Source of the DNA: Stenopsyche tienmushanensis
Taxonomy: Eukaryota > Arthropoda > Insecta > Trichoptera > Stenopsychidae
Direction of reading: 5' to 3'
Assembly (NCBI GenBank): GCA_008973525.1
Contig: WACJ01000530.1
Location: 434,001 to 498,000 of the forward strand
Length of the DNA: 64,000 nt
The notes beneath the pieces were generated by a model that saw only the letters and a program-made list of their open reading frames with translations, was not told where the DNA came from and made no database searches. Positions 43,390 through 55,624 of this stretch are shown here, one piece after another; position 1 is the first letter of the stretch, and each line of letters begins with the position of its first letter. The position numbers and the translations under genes are program-made.

Positions 43390-43570
43390 GGACACATTGC
43401 ATCTCAAGGAACGACATCGATTTCATGCGCCGTTATCGATTCAGTGGTGACGCGCAAGAGGCGGGAGTCGTAGAAGTCGTCGGATAACCTTGGTTGCGGG
43501 AGGACATCCTTCCCGCGGTCAGATCTCCCTCTCTTGATTAATAAATAAGTTGTTTATGACGCCCCATCCA
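43390..43570 (+). mobile_element. LTR fragment, old subfamily
   Basis: ggaacgacatcgatttcatg, gtgacgcgcaagaggcggga, gtcgtcggataaccttggtt, gcgggaggacatccttcccg. It matches 340-480 and, more distantly, the main subfamily. Confidence 0.55.
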
Positions 43571-43604
43571 TTTGGCTATATACCGGCCGGCCCAAAAATA
43601 GAAC

Positions 43605-43680
43605 AGATGCCACACACAAATGTCCATGACTTCGCGATTGGACCTCATGGTTTCATAGCCTGAGGTTTCTTCCCAAAGAT
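43605..43680 (+). repeat. LINE-related short block
   Basis: caaatgtccatgacttcgcg then attggacctcatggtttcat is the inverse of 16793-16832. It marks the same LINE family as the 16735 remnant. Confidence 0.4.
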
Positions 43681-43829
43681 ATCCGAAAAAATTTATAAGC
43701 CGCCAAGACGAACATTACAGTGGTTAACCAAATGAGGTGACCACGCTAGAAATGGTGTCAGAAATGGTTTCCGGTATTGGAAAACCATATAATGAACATT
43801 GGCTTGCAGATATAGACTGAACATTTAGA

Positions 43830-44020
43830 CATGAGAAGCTGTACACAAGATGGGTGCCGTTTTTGCTCAGAATAAAACAAAAATTGCGTCATGAGGATGT
43901 GTTCGGCGATATTTTACAGCAATAAAGCCAAGTTTTTGCGTTGATTCATAAGCATGAAAAATGAGTCCATTTCTCACTTGAGACCAAGAAATAATCAAAA
44001 TAATGGATTAAAAGAAGATA
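43830..44020 (+). pseudogene. Mariner transposase fragment
   Basis: KLYTRWVPFLLRIKQKLRHE (family block KLxARWVPRLLTxxQKxxR), then after a frameshift NKAKFLR-like sequence and LRPRNNQNN, where mariners have a TPETKxQSxQW stretch. It ends about where the first catalytic region would continue. Confidence 0.65.
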
Positions 44021-44117
44021 ATCTTAGAAGGAGAGAATTTTAGAATGCATCCTTCTCATGCACCCTACTGGCAAAATTTACCTGATTTGAATTAGTTTAT
44101 TTCAGGTCTATATCAAA

Positions 44118-44396
44118 TATAAAAATGAATTGGGTTTTGTTCGTTCGAAATGCGCTGCCATACCGTTGGTCGGATTGCGATAAAACTTCGTCCACTTATT
44201 GCTAAGTATTCCGCAAGTAACATAGGCATAGTTTTTTAATATATAAAAATGAATTGGGTTTTGTTCGTTCGAAATGCGCTGCCATACCGTTCATTGGATT
44301 GTGATAAAACTTCGTTCACTTATTGCTAAAGATTCCGCGAGTAACATAGGCATAGTCTAATATATAAAATTAATGTTTGTTTGTCTGTATTTAATG
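44118..44396 (+). mobile_element. Tandem Helitron 5'-end monomers (three)
   Basis: Three starts: tataaaaatgaattgggttt (44120), tatataaaaatgaattgggt (44239) and tctaatatataaaattaatg (44356). The first two monomers are about 120 bp and nearly identical, each with gttcgttcgaaatgcgctgc, cataccgtt, gataaaacttcg and gtaacataggcatag. The third is the other monomer type. It shows local amplification of Helitron 5' ends. Confidence 0.7.
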
Positions 44397-44699
44397 GGAC
44401 TGTTTTAGCGCATCCAATAAAGCCACACGTCTAGTAATGATCTGTATTCCCATTTCGATTCCAAATAGTATTCAATGACTATTGATTTATAAATTATGGC
44501 GCGTTGTTAAATTTACAAAAATATATCTCGTTGAGTTGTATTCTCCCAAGGGAGCATAATATTTAATCAATACTCTGAAGGATTAATTAAGCCTACAATA
44601 AAAGTTTCGGATTATCCGATATACAATAATCCCGGATTTGCTTTAAAAAGCGATTAAGTAATAATCTGCATAATTAAAAACAAAGCGACCAATGATGAA

Positions 44700-44973
44700 T
44701 CATGTAATCGTCGATAGCGCGCATCGGGCGGTGTCAGATCCTAGGGTCATTTACGGGGACGGATGACGCAGGGCCAAATTAGCGGTCGCGATGTGACGAT
44801 CTTGAACAGGTGATTTAAATACGGTGCAATATAATAGGTCTGTGGGGGTTGCGGGTGGGGCGCTCAAAGGGAGGGTCGGGAGGCGGTGGGAGGTTGGGGG
44901 GCGGCCGGGCGCGCGCTAGGGCTCGGGCTCCAGCTGCAGGTGGAAGGCATTCTCAGCGCGGCAGCCTCCCGTG
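44700..44973 (+). promoter_or_regulatory. GC-rich island upstream of a candidate first exon
   Basis: CG-rich in a window that is otherwise strongly AT-rich (gtcgatagcgcgcatcgggc near 44709; gggcggccgggcgcgcgcta near 44899). It includes G-rich runs on the + strand (44843-44900). Such islands often hold promoters and first exons in AT-rich insect genomes. No TATA box could be placed with confidence. Confidence 0.4.
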
Positions 44974-45181
44974 ATGGTCGCGTGGCCGACGGGAGCTGCA
45001 CTTGCTCCGCTTCCCAGCGGTGCGGAGCGGGAGCTGGCCGCGGATCTTCCCGACCCTTCGGGACCCGTCCTAGACCTCCTCAGGGACCTCAGAGACAACT
45101 TCACGGCCGCCACTGGCGAACCCTCCTCCGACCTGTTGCTCTCCGGAAACTCCGACGCGTACGACCGTCCAGACGGCATCG
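44974..45181 (+). CDS. Candidate first coding exon, gene not recognised
   Basis: ATG at 44974 has G at -3 and G at +4. The frame stays open for 69 codons and one base, then meets a strong donor, g|gtgagt, after 45181. The peptide starts MVAWPTGAALAPL, is rich in Ala, Leu, Asp and Pro, contains a predicted N-glycosylation site (NFT, residue 42) and ends DAYDRPDGI. GC and codon use differ sharply from the surrounding AT-rich DNA, as expected of real coding sequence. It has no clear signal peptide. It could be the extracellular N-terminus of a receptor, but that is a guess. Alternatively, an acceptor-like agctgcag before 44940 would make it an internal exon, since the frame is open back to 44920. 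No later exon was found in the window. Confidence 0.5.
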
Positions 45182-46480
45182 GTGAGTCCCAAAACTTCTC
45201 ATACACACAAATCCACCCCGATCATCACATTTTACATCCCGGAAAAAAGTTCAAGGTCACCCATGTTCTCCATATTTCAACACACACAAAAGTAGTGTCG
45301 CTTAACGCAAACTCCAAACCCAAAAGCAGTGCTAGAACATAGTGATTTTTCTTAAAATTGTGTGTAAAATGTGATAAATTTATATTGTGTACCGAATCAT
45401 TTAAACAAATACAAAATCAAATTCGAACCAATCGAACATACGGCGCATCTTAACGGGGTATAAACGACCCGCGGTAATAAACACCGGGTTAAATCGCAAA
45501 TTAATCCTATTTAAAGCAAAATGTGATAAGATGCACCTTGGAGCGTTTTTATTTCTAGGTCAAGGTGATGTAATGATACGGGCGAAAACTACCCCCATTT
45601 GTAAAAATACACAATTCAATCATCATCGCAGAACATTAACCCTCGTAATGCCATTGTTTGCTCCCCTATTTAATGATTAAAGCACATTTTTTACGATCAA
45701 TTATCAAGATCAAATTTCCATTGTAAATATTCACCCTTATCCATTTATCAATCCAAGAACAGGCTTTGTCTTGGGCCACACAAGGGATTGAATTTATTTA
45801 TTGGATTAATGGAAGCACAGGATTATTTGGCCTACGTGTGTAAAAGCTTGTACGTTCACGGTCACCGCATACGACTTTTCTCCCAAGACCGCGCAGCGTG
45901 AGCCAATCTTGCATATTGATAAATGAGCCTCAACACCGACGATAGCTCACAATTTTTGGCGTGAACATAAACAATACACATTTGCGTATTCGATTCCGTA
46001 TGCTTATAAATGTCATAAAACACATCGACATTGACCACATTGCCACTTAAACATACAATCCGCATTAATAACGTACGATTGCTTGTAAAGCAAATTTATT
46101 GCATGCGAAATGCAATTTCATTTCGGCTCATGAAAAATAGTATCGCATTATCGACATTTTTAATATTCAACAGGCGATATTTCGTTTATTAATAACAGAT
46201 GGCAACTTTTTACGACCATAGATAAATTCAGTTAAACTACACATTCGTATTATTTTATATGCGGCAATCAAGCCATCAAAAATATCGTTATTATTTACGG
46301 ACATTACCGATGCATTTGATTGATACACTGATATAAAACACTCGATTATTATCATCTTGCAGTCCAGTAATAAATATTAGGGGGACCCGTAAAGGTACAC
46401 GTCTAAATGTTCCCAGATACAGTTTTATTTTTCAAGTAGCTTTTATATGTATGTATGATCTTCTGTATCATCTAAAGATA
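45182..46480. other. No gene seen; probable intron start
   Basis: Follows the donor at 45182. Short frames at 45862-46065 (-) and 46167-46355 (-) are unremarkable. A mariner-end-like string (ttagggggacccgtaaaggt) is at 46377. Confidence 0.35.
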
Positions 46481-46489
46481 TTATTTATA

Positions 46490-46740
46490 TAAAAGTATGA
46501 TTTTGTTTGTTTGTTCGTATTTAATGCACTGCCAAACCGTTCATCAAATTTCAATAAAACTTCGTCCATTTTTTGTTAAAGATTGCGCGAGTAACATAAG
46601 CATAATTTGATATATAAAAATCAATTTTTGTTTGTTCGTATTTAATGCGCTGCCATACCGTTCATCCGATTGAAATAAAACTTTGCCAACTTATTGTTTA
46701 TACTTGGGGAAATAATATAAGCTTAGTAAAAATATTGTTT
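46490..46740 (+). mobile_element. Tandem Helitron 5'-end monomers
   Basis: Two monomers: tataaaagtatgattttgtt (46488) and tatataaaaatcaatttttg (46611), with gcgctgccataccgttcatc, gaaataaaactttgccaact and ttattgtttatactt. No 3' CTAG end seen. Confidence 0.65.
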
Positions 46741-46984
46741 GTGTATGCAGTTTGTTATGTGAGACGTGACATTGCAACGCATGCCGGATAATCAATGATG
46801 TTAAATAAAAACATGATAATATTCCGTCGAGCTAAATTCATAGAATTGTAAATATAATTGAATCAATATTTGTGAGAATGGCAGAAGCAAAGTCCAAACA
46901 AAAAACGGATTTTGTTGAACAAAATCCTATCTCTTTGTATTTATTACAAAATTAAATACGATTATAATGTGGAATTTAAAATAA

Positions 46985-47222
46985 TATACAAAGATAATCC
47001 CAAAAGTATCCGACCTAACGTATATATGGCGGTCACTGCTGTAAAAGTCACTGTTGTGGCTTCCGTGATCGTACAGATCATGTAAAATGTCGCAAAACGC
47101 CCTAAAGAGGACGGAGCGTCCATAAGCTTTGTATGCTCAATCGGTCCGCTTTTCGGACCGCTGATATGATGAATGAGCAGCTCGTTTTGCGCCTGCTTTC
47201 CCACGCCCTTGTTACGGCCCTG
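46985..47222 (-). mobile_element. Composite: hAT-like end, R1 tail hairpin module, mariner-like end
   Basis: In minus order: CAGGGCCGTAACAAGG at 47222-47207 (hAT-like terminus), agcaggcgcaaaacg, the R1-like tail module with hairpin 47142-47160, a block with tgatctgtacgatcacggaa, and a terminal-repeat-like string, aggtcggatacttttgggat (47018-46999). The 80-codon minus frame 46962-47204 spans these pieces and is not a gene. Confidence 0.5.
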
Positions 47223-50200
47223 TGCAAAATCATTTGAATTTGGTCATAGAAAACAATTCAAGCATCAATAAAAGAAGATTGCACAACAGCAAGCAGACGC
47301 TATTTAAATTGAACATTAAGACAATATTTTTTATGGCGTGGAACATAATAACTCTTTCAAATTCGAAAATAACGCATATTATGTGCTAATACAATATCAA
47401 TAGTGTAGAGGTTGCTTTATAGAAATGGATTTAAAAGGAATTGTTTTGTTGTGTTGTTAATTAAGGCTTGGCACTTGTTTCGGCGCTCGTTTTTATTACA
47501 TTTGGTCAAGTTGTGCGGTACCCATCCTACCACATAACACCCATCCTATTCGTTTTACCAATGACTTTTATATTAATAAATGCACATTAACACCGTTGAT
47601 ATAATTGGGTGCCATAATAGAGTTTTAAATACACAATTGATGTGCACACGTGAGAAAAGATGTATTATGGAAGTGACTGTTTCAAGAAGGGTGATCACGA
47701 AGCTCGAAGAATAATAATAGATGCTCCTGCTTTTTTTCGAAATTACATTTTTCAAGCTTACGGAAGTGCTACCACACGTCCTAGATGAGCGTTTTTTGTG
47801 AAATTTTAGAAAAACGTGTACAATAAACGTTTCCAACGTTTAGACTACAATCATCTAAAAATATTTAAAAGTTTTTATTTAATGAACATTTAATGTTGGT
47901 AAAAACATAATTTATTTTTTGATCGCTGATTATTTTTTTATTTTCCAATATATTTTTTTAATTATAGTCCAATCTATACACAATATTATACAAAGCAAAA
48001 ATATGTTTAAATTTTTTTACTGTAAATCACTTGTCCAGGACTTAAGACTTCCGTAATGAAGATTGTCATCATCTGAATGGAGCCACATGCGTGGCTCCCT
48101 TCACTCCCACTTTAATTTTTTTCAAACTTTAAAAAAAATTTTATGTTCAATAAATATCACCCTATCAAGACACTAAATACCAATATTCTATATTTAATAC
48201 TTTTTGCATTAAAAAATCGATCACACAATGAGCAAAAATGGGCACAATTCTCCACGTGCAAATCAGCAAATTGTATTTTTTTTAAAAAAATTATTGAACA
48301 ATCCGGATAATTGAGGTTCTTGCTTCTTTTATATTACAATATTACATCCGCTCGTATATTTTAAGACCAAAACAGATTGAATTTAATCTCATACGAGCGA
48401 ATCTTTCGTACAAATATTAGCCCAAAACATTATAAGCTTTTGCATATTATTTCGCTTATAAAAATCGATAGCGTTCTTAAAATAGCATTGTTTATTTCAT
48501 TAAAAGCCCTTTGTTCGCCATTATACAACAATTATATACGTTGTCTGGGTTGATACATCCTACGGCATTACTAAATAATAACATCCCTTAAAATAGAAGC
48601 GTTGTTTACCCGATACGCTGATTTAAAGTTGGTTCTGATTAAATATGTAATACTTTTTGCTCAAAGGATCATGTCTTTTGGGAAAGGGCGAGTTTGATTC
48701 TTATAATCAAATAAATATTTGCTCTCGAGCCCTACGATATTTGAAGGGCGGGGAGCTTAAAGCTCGATTATGATAATCGATACGAACGCTTTTTTCATAG
48801 TCAAATACGAATTGTATGAAGTAATTTCTGAAATTGGCCAGCATGACTATTTAATGCTGGTGATAATGAATGTTCGGTGATTAATTACCGCGAACGTAAA
48901 CTACCCCTGCCGCAATTTCATAAAATAGCAACTCCCAAATGAATCGTTTATGCGAATTCTTGTTTTTATTGAGGCGAATTATTTCGCAGTTTTATCTCGT
49001 TTTTATTAATATTTATTACGCAATATTGTCACAGCTTCATAGTCGAGGATCAATAAGTTCCGATTAGCAATCAGTTAAGTGGAAAAAATCCCTTTTATTT
49101 CGCTGATATAGCTCTAAACAGCGCTCCGAATTTTGGACGCGTTGATGTTTTCGATCGAATGTGATCAAATAACGCTTTCTCATGGACAAATATTAATACT
49201 AAACAATGCATTAACTGCTCTCTGATATTTTTTTCAGATGTTAAATACTTCATACATTTATATAGTCATCCTACGAACTTATTGGGCAATTATAATATTA
49301 CTTATGAATTATTTTACATTAAACTTCCTTACTTTAAACAGAAATAGTAGTCATATTCCATAAATAAAGCACAAAATTCAGGAGTTTTTCCAGCATAATA
49401 AAATACTTGAATTTCTAAGGACTCAGGAAGACTCGAACATATTCTGCTCGTCTCGAGCAAATTAGAATTTGCTTATGAAAATCAGTTATCCCCAATTATC
49501 AAGTTTTTGAAAATGAACTCCACGGCTTCCGTAGCTATTATATATCAATATATGGTTATTTGAAGTGTATCAATATTTCAAAGCCCTCCATAAAATATGA
49601 CCGCTTATATATATATCATCAAAAATTGTCTCGAGTAATTTTGCATAGTACAATATTATCCCTTTCGATCGCAATATGATAAATTTGTGGACTTGGCGAT
49701 AAAGTATTGCAATTTTCTCCGTATTTATTGAGAGCTTATCCCTTTGATGGAGTTTTTTGTGCCTTTAAAACCAAGCTTGAGCTTCAATTTTATTATTTAT
49801 CATTTTTACTTACCCACCCCTGCATCATAAATCATTTCAGAGTGTCTCAGAAGATAATACAAATTTCATCGTTTGTACTCATTGATATTGACACCGAAAT
49901 TATTAAATATCGATTTTTAATAATGGCTTCAGACGGTGTCTGTCATGCGAAATTTTCTTTGTGCGAAACAAATAAATCATGTTTTAACATCAGAAATATG
50001 AGAATAACAGCAAATTTTATTTCAGTGGATAAACCAATTTATTTCTTTAAACAATTTTCAACTTATTGTATCAGAAATAGAAGCGTGACATTGAAAATAA
50101 AGCGCTGATCGCAGCGTGTGCGGGCGTACTCATCAAATGGATAACACACAATATTATAAAATATAATTCGATTCATTATTCAACACATCTTATCATCGCT

Positions 50201-50240
50201 TTGGCAATCATTTGATTTTATCAGAATTAAATCATTAAAC
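47223..50240. other. No gene seen
   Basis: Long AT-rich stretch. 47515-47565 (catcctaccacataacaccc) is a reversed copy of the 22806 and 32700 repeat. A 133-codon + frame at 49707-50108 has no recognised motif and AT-driven composition. The rest looks single-copy and may be intronic. Confidence 0.35.
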
Positions 50241-50265
50241 GCATTGAAACTACTTTTTTCAACAC

Positions 50266-50555
50266 GGTTGACATGATATCTCAAATTTCAATCAATTGAT
50301 TTACTTCAAATTTAATCAAAATCTGCTTCATATGCATATCTATTGTTTGTACCAGATTTATTTTAAAAAATTGTTTTAAACTATTTAAAAAAAAATAAAA
50401 CTGAAAAAATAAGGCTAAAATTTACTTTTTTTTTTTCAAACAGTCACCATTTTGTGAAAAATTAATCGTTTTTATTTTTTGAGGTAGAGACTATAGCGAC
50501 ATATTTACTTATTAAGAATATATTTTTATTTATGTATTTTAAATGACCAAAAGTG
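50266..50555 (+). mobile_element. MITE family A, right end lost
   Basis: Starts GGTTGACATGAT (50266). Landmarks taccagatttattttaaaaa, tcaccattttgtgaaaaatt and gaggtagagactatagcgac are kept. After aaatgaccaaaagtg it joins a Helitron-like block (50565-50640, reversed; gtttcattgcaatcgcatgt) instead of the expected right end. Confidence 0.7.
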
Positions 50556-50659
50556 ATATGCGCCCAATAACTCATCAAAGTTTCATTGCAATCGCATGTA
50601 TAATATGGGAATGTATGACCCCCAAACAAATTTATAAATTAATTTATAAAAATAAATTC

Positions 50660-51985
50660 ACTGTTTTTGCATCTTTTATCAATCGCAATGTAATCCATTT
50701 TCATTTGCTAACATGAATATTGAAACGTATACTATTTTTATAAAGGTATTTCGTGAAAAATCACTTTTCTACAAACAATTTCCTAGGGAATATCGAACGT
50801 TTAGGGTCAAAAATTCTATTTTTTTTCAAGCACGCCAGCATATGTTATAAACATGCTCCATTCGAAGTAAGATAAAACAAATCAACGTTCATATTTTACG
50901 CTGAAACACCGGCAAATTGAAATTTTTGCAATACAAAACACAGAATTGAGGCAGGATTTTGCTTCAATATTCTCGTGTTTGCAGCTACAAATTGCCTTAG
51001 CAAAAATTGACGATTCTCAGAGCAATCCTTGCTTTTCATTTCCGACTCAAATATTATTTAAGCTTTTGGAAAACACAAAAAAGGCTATAAATACGATTTG
51101 AATTGATGCTTTGCGTTTGTTTGGCTTTGAACTTTTGATGAACGTTTGGCATTTAAGCTGAGTGCAATAAGTCATCCCGATTGCATAATTATTTCCTGAT
51201 GGACAGTTTTGATTTTAAATCAGAGCTGGAGATTAAATGCACGTCCATGAATAGCAAGGCATTGTATTTATCGAGTAAAACTTGCGAAAGGCTCTCGAAT
51301 AACAGTCGAAGCTTTATTGAGTCGAGCTTAATTGATGGTACAAGTCTGAAACAATTTAATTTCCAGATGAAATGCAAAAATCTGAAATATTCAAATAAAA
51401 GCCCATAGATACAGAGCTTTCATCCCCATCATACGATCATCAAAGCACTTTCTATTTACATCGGACATTCTACAATGGAATAAATCCATATTGTGCTCGT
51501 ATTTATGAAAGATTTTGTCCACGAGCCCTTATTATTGTATTTGTCCAAACATAAAAGATACTATAAATACTGAAGATCAAGCGGAACGTGTACTGTGTTC
51601 TTATCATCTTACCGCAAATTCACAATGCTAAAAATGAACATAAACTGTATTTAATTTGGAATATCAGGGATAATTTTTACTTTGAAATTCCATTAGCGAC
51701 TTGTTTATTTTTTTTTTCGGAAACTTAAGCTTAAAATGTTTTCGTTTTAAAGCCCAAATTAAAATTCCATTTCTTGGAGCACTCGGCTAATTTTAAATGC
51801 AGACTTAATTCAAATCGGGTTAAGATTTGCGATGCTGAATGCTCTTTTAAATTCGGATCAAATTTACAAATTATTCTAACAACGATCCTTCTACATTTTT
51901 ACATTGATCTGCATAATCTGATGCAATACTTTTTATTTGAAAGATCTCATCTCAAATTTGAGTGGCCACTTGCGCTTTGATTTTT
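50660..51985. other. No gene seen
   Basis: Single-copy-looking DNA. Frames 51181-51408 (+) and 51189-51377 (-) overlap each other, and neither has a motif. 51774-51980 (+) likewise. Confidence 0.35.
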
Positions 51986-51989
51986 GTAA

Positions 51990-52080
51990 AATGCTCTAAA
52001 AGAGAGAAAAGTGGCCACAAGATACGTGTGCCCAACCGGTCCAACTTTTGGACCGCTGAAACGACGAATGAGCGCCAGTC
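51990..52080 (-). repeat. R1-like LINE tail module with hairpin (copy 7)
   Basis: In reverse: cgctcattcgtcgtttcagc, then the hairpin CGGTCCAAAAGTTGGACCG (52037-52055) and gttgggcacacgtatcttgt. This is the copy where the stem pair changed from C-G/G-C to A-T/T-A on both arms. Confidence 0.6.
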
Positions 52081-52339
52081 CCTGTTCTGGGAGGAATCAA
52101 GACGCCCAGTAATTTGGAGTTACCCAGAGATGTATTAGGCAATGTCTAACTGAAGAAAATAATAGTGAGAGTTGATGGCCTGAAGTTGATGCAGACCACC
52201 TCTCTTGCTTGTTGGATTCATCAGCATTTAGTGATTTGAATTTAAATATAGAGTGAGTATATGACGCCGGTTGAACCAGCAGAATTTCCATTGAAGTCAT
52301 TAACGGCCTTCGGTTGCTAATAGAAACACTATCGTCTTA

Positions 52340-52460
52340 TATATGTACTAATTCCTTTTGTTTATGGAGAGAGAGGCTACAACTATCAACTTGTGGGAAG
52401 GACATCTTCCCGCAACCAAGGTTAACCGATGATCGTGCGGTTGAAAAACGATACTCATGC
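52340..52460 (-). mobile_element. LTR fragment
   Basis: In + sense: gagagagaggctacaactat, gtgggaaggacatcttcccg, caaccaaggttaaccgatga. A short stretch of the LTR family's stem region. A still shorter copy is at 56310-56370 (tgcgtgaaggacatcttccc gcagccaaggct). Confidence 0.45.
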
Positions 52461-52544
52461 AAGAAGAGACGGATGTTATTATTCTATTACCGAGAACTGA
52501 GATCAATTAGGACTAATTATAAGAGAACTAAATAAATTTACAAA

Positions 52545-52745
52545 TTTAATATATAAAAATGAATTTGGTTTTGTTCGTTCGAAATGCGCTACCATACCGT
52601 TCAACGGATTGCAATAAAACTTCGTCCACTTATTGCTAAGGATTCCGCGAGTAACATAAGTATGGTCTAATGTATAAAAATCAATGTTTGTTTGTCGGAT
52701 TTGGAAACTTTTTCAAATAATATAGGTATAGTTTAATTAACTTCG
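52545..52745 (+). mobile_element. Tandem Helitron 5'-end monomers
   Basis: First monomer tatataaaaatgaatttggt, gttcgttcgaaatgcgctac, cataccgttcaacggattgc; second monomer begins tctaatgtataaaaatcaat (52667) and is cut short. Confidence 0.65.
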
Positions 52746-53204
52746 ATCCTTTGACACGCTAAGATAAATGCATTAGATGTTTCCTGTTTTACCTTTGATT
52801 GCAATTAAATAAATATATATTTATCAATATCACAAATAAATAAAATCATTTTGCATCATAAAACACATCGACATTTTCCGAAAAGTTTGAACAAGCCTTT
52901 ATTGACTTCGCAGAAAAATAATTCGGTACATTTTCAGGTCTCATTTTTCCCAGAATATGTCATAACACAAACACACAAATATTTATACTGACTATAGCAT
53001 ACAAATTATTGTCTAGAGCCCTGCAGGCAAAAGTCATTAGTTCGACACAAAGGCCATAAACCATCAGAGTTCAGAATTAAGCTTTTCGTTTTTAATCAAG
53101 CCACCGATTAACTTTTCGTCAACATAAATATTGTCATATAATTTTAGGATAAAATTGATTTTAAATCCAAGGCAAAATTATCGCTTTACTTGCTAAAACA
53201 ATGT

Positions 53205-53455
53205 ACAGCGTCTTTCCCACTCGCATTTGGAAGGTCTGAATTCGTCGGATGGCGATGAGCCCTTTAAATCGTTCGTGCAGAATGTACATCATAGCATGCG
53301 CTGTATGATACGAAGCGCCATCCTATTAAAATCAATTATCATCCGTTTTTGCACATCTATTTATTCAATAGTGGGTCTCTCCGCTAAATATTATTTTTTT
53401 GGCGGCGAAACGTTTCTCGAACAGGGTACTGTTTTAAAAAATTAAATTTAATAAT
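53205..53455 (-). pseudogene. Mariner-superfamily transposase remnant
   Basis: On the minus strand one frame reads DGASYHTAHAMMYILHERFK followed by GLIAIRR, corresponding to the third-domain motif QQDGAxxHTAxxxxxLLxxxF found in some Tc1/mariner-type transposases of insects; the next block (WPxRSCDLTPLD) is eroded. The flank cgaacagggtactgttttaa resembles 57896-57917, where a second remnant lies. Confidence 0.45.
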
Positions 53456-54090
53456 TTGCACACATTATTCAACGCTATAACTTTCCATAAAAAAAATGCC
53501 ATAATCTATTATATAATTTACAATAAATTTGATTGAATTTATTTTAATAATATGGTTGTTATAATCAAACAAACTTTGAGCGTCTCTATTGGATGACCCC
53601 GTATTGAAAATGTGTACAAACGCAAATAATTAAATTAAAGTCAATATTTTCACGCCGAACTTATTTTCGCATCAATATAGTATTTTGTTATTTTGTAGCC
53701 ATATTGAACAAAACAACAATATTTTGTTGCTCACCATAACATGTTTGTTCGCTGACTATGAACATTTCCATATCAAATTTATTGTATAAACGCATGCTAC
53801 ATTTCCTCAAAGTTAATTAAAATATTTTTCATCGTATAAAAGCTGAAATGGCTTAATTCGTTGTTAATTCATTGGGGATGAATCATATTTTGTAGCATTA
53901 CAAATATTGGCAATTTTTGGATGCTTTTTCATGTTCGATAAAATAGAAACGAATAATATTTTTAATTAAATTTATTTATCAGATGTTTATTGATATATGC
54001 AAAATATAAAAAATAAAATAAAAAAGAAACAAAATTAAAAATTAAAAAAGTTATGGGCTGTTTAAATGTAAGGTGTAAAAAAATAGGTGT
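53456..54090. other. No gene seen
   Basis: AT-rich DNA without recognised features. Confidence 0.35.
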
Positions 54091-54095
54091 GTCTT

Positions 54096-54310
54096 GGTTG
54101 ACATGATTTAAACTTTTTTAAAAATTTAAAATAAATAAAATAATAAGATTCTTAAAATATAATAATGTCGCTATAGTTTCTACCTCAAATAAAAATATAT
54201 AAAAATATTTGAATAAAATAATGACTGCTTAAAAAAAGTCTTTTTTTTTAACTTTATTTTTACACAGTTTTAATTTTTTTTTAATAGTCAGAAATCAAAT
54301 TTATTTATAA
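54096..54310 (-). mobile_element. MITE family A, one end lost
   Basis: Starts GGTTGACATGAT (54096) with its preceding flank (atgggctgtttaaatgtaag then gtgtgtctt) equal to the right outer flank of + strand copies in reverse. It carries ctatagtttctacctc and the long A/T runs in reverse order. The other inverted end is missing. Confidence 0.65.
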
Positions 54311-55620
54311 AAATTCCTTAAAATGAGCATCCATACGTATCTATTAAATTACTGCGTATCTATAAGTAAAATATAAAACTTAATTAGCCATTTGTTTGCA
54401 TACTTAATTTTTATCCATCGAACATTTTCAATATGTTGCAGCAATAAGCAACCATTAACCGTGTTTAAATTAATAAACATTAATAATAAATGATTTTTCT
54501 ATATATATTTATTAAAAACACATTTATAAAAAACAATATGAATAATGATCCAAATATGACGCGTATATGTTAGTATTAAATAATGTTTACATATGACAAT
54601 TTTTTAAATAAATTAAGTCAAATTTTTAAAGTTAAAAATAGCACAAATTTGATCATGTACAGATATATAATATAAAAATACGTTTTTATAGTTAAAATGA
54701 ACAAATAAGAAATTAATTGATTTCAAGCAAAATTTTGTTTAGCGTTAAAAACTCATTTTATAATAAATAAATTTGTAAATTAGCAAAATTTTTATATTTA
54801 TAAATAATGAAAATCTATGGGTTATTCAAAAAATAAGTTTATATTAAATAAAAATACTATTTAGTGTATATTTTGGGCAAATAAAATATAGGCGTCATAT
54901 TTGGATGATATTATATAATTAGTTAAATGCTCTCAATAGTACGTCCAATGAAGTTATGCATCCAATAAAAGTAAATGTCTTCATTATTTTCAAAATTCGA
55001 AGCCAAATTGGTTCTTAAGCCAATTTTATTGAACATGCTCGTTATCAATTGTACGCCACTTTGCATACATATCTTATGACGCCTACAGAAAAATTCTTCC
55101 GAGTTCAAATATAAAAGTCGGAATAGTCCTGAAATAGTTGAGATAACGGCATTCCTCCAGTTCTGTATTTTCATTTGTAAACGAGTGTCCTTTCATCCAG
55201 GAGCAGAAGCGCGGGAAGGGCCCACATCGGAAAAGTGTCGATAACAAAGACGCAAAACCGTGGCCTTCGTATTTCGCTAAACAAAAGCAAAATTACGGGA
55301 ATAGATCCCGTATTTTCGTTTTTTATTTATACACTGGATTTCTTCCGCCAGAGGGTTCGTAGTAGTACTCATTTTATATGTTGTCTCCTCATTTTAAATT
55401 ACCTTTGTGCAAACAATTCGTCCGCTTGCCCTTTTTTTTTCAAGAAACACGCAGATAACATTCTCATTGAAAGGTCAAAACGTGTACCCAACCGGCGTTT
55501 TGTCCTCCTCTGAAAAAAACATGTCCTGCTGAATTTTTATAAGCGCAAAACGCAGATTGTACACGCGTGAAAATCGTTTATCCGGATTTAAGTTCGGAAA
55601 ATCGTGTGACAATTTTATTT
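54311..55620. other. No gene seen
   Basis: Very AT-rich to about 54900, then mixed. Frames 54923-55174 (-) and 55235-55513 (+) have no motif recognised. Confidence 0.35.
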
Positions 55621-55624
55621 TGAA

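Noticed and set aside
44886..45206. Alternative frames over the GC island (99 codons + and 96 codons minus)
   Set aside because: High GC removes stops in all frames. The frame from 44974 is preferred for its ATG context and the donor after 45181.
49707..50108. A 133-codon + frame
   Set aside because: No motif, AT-driven composition, no splice or promoter context. Kept only as a note in the surrounding region.
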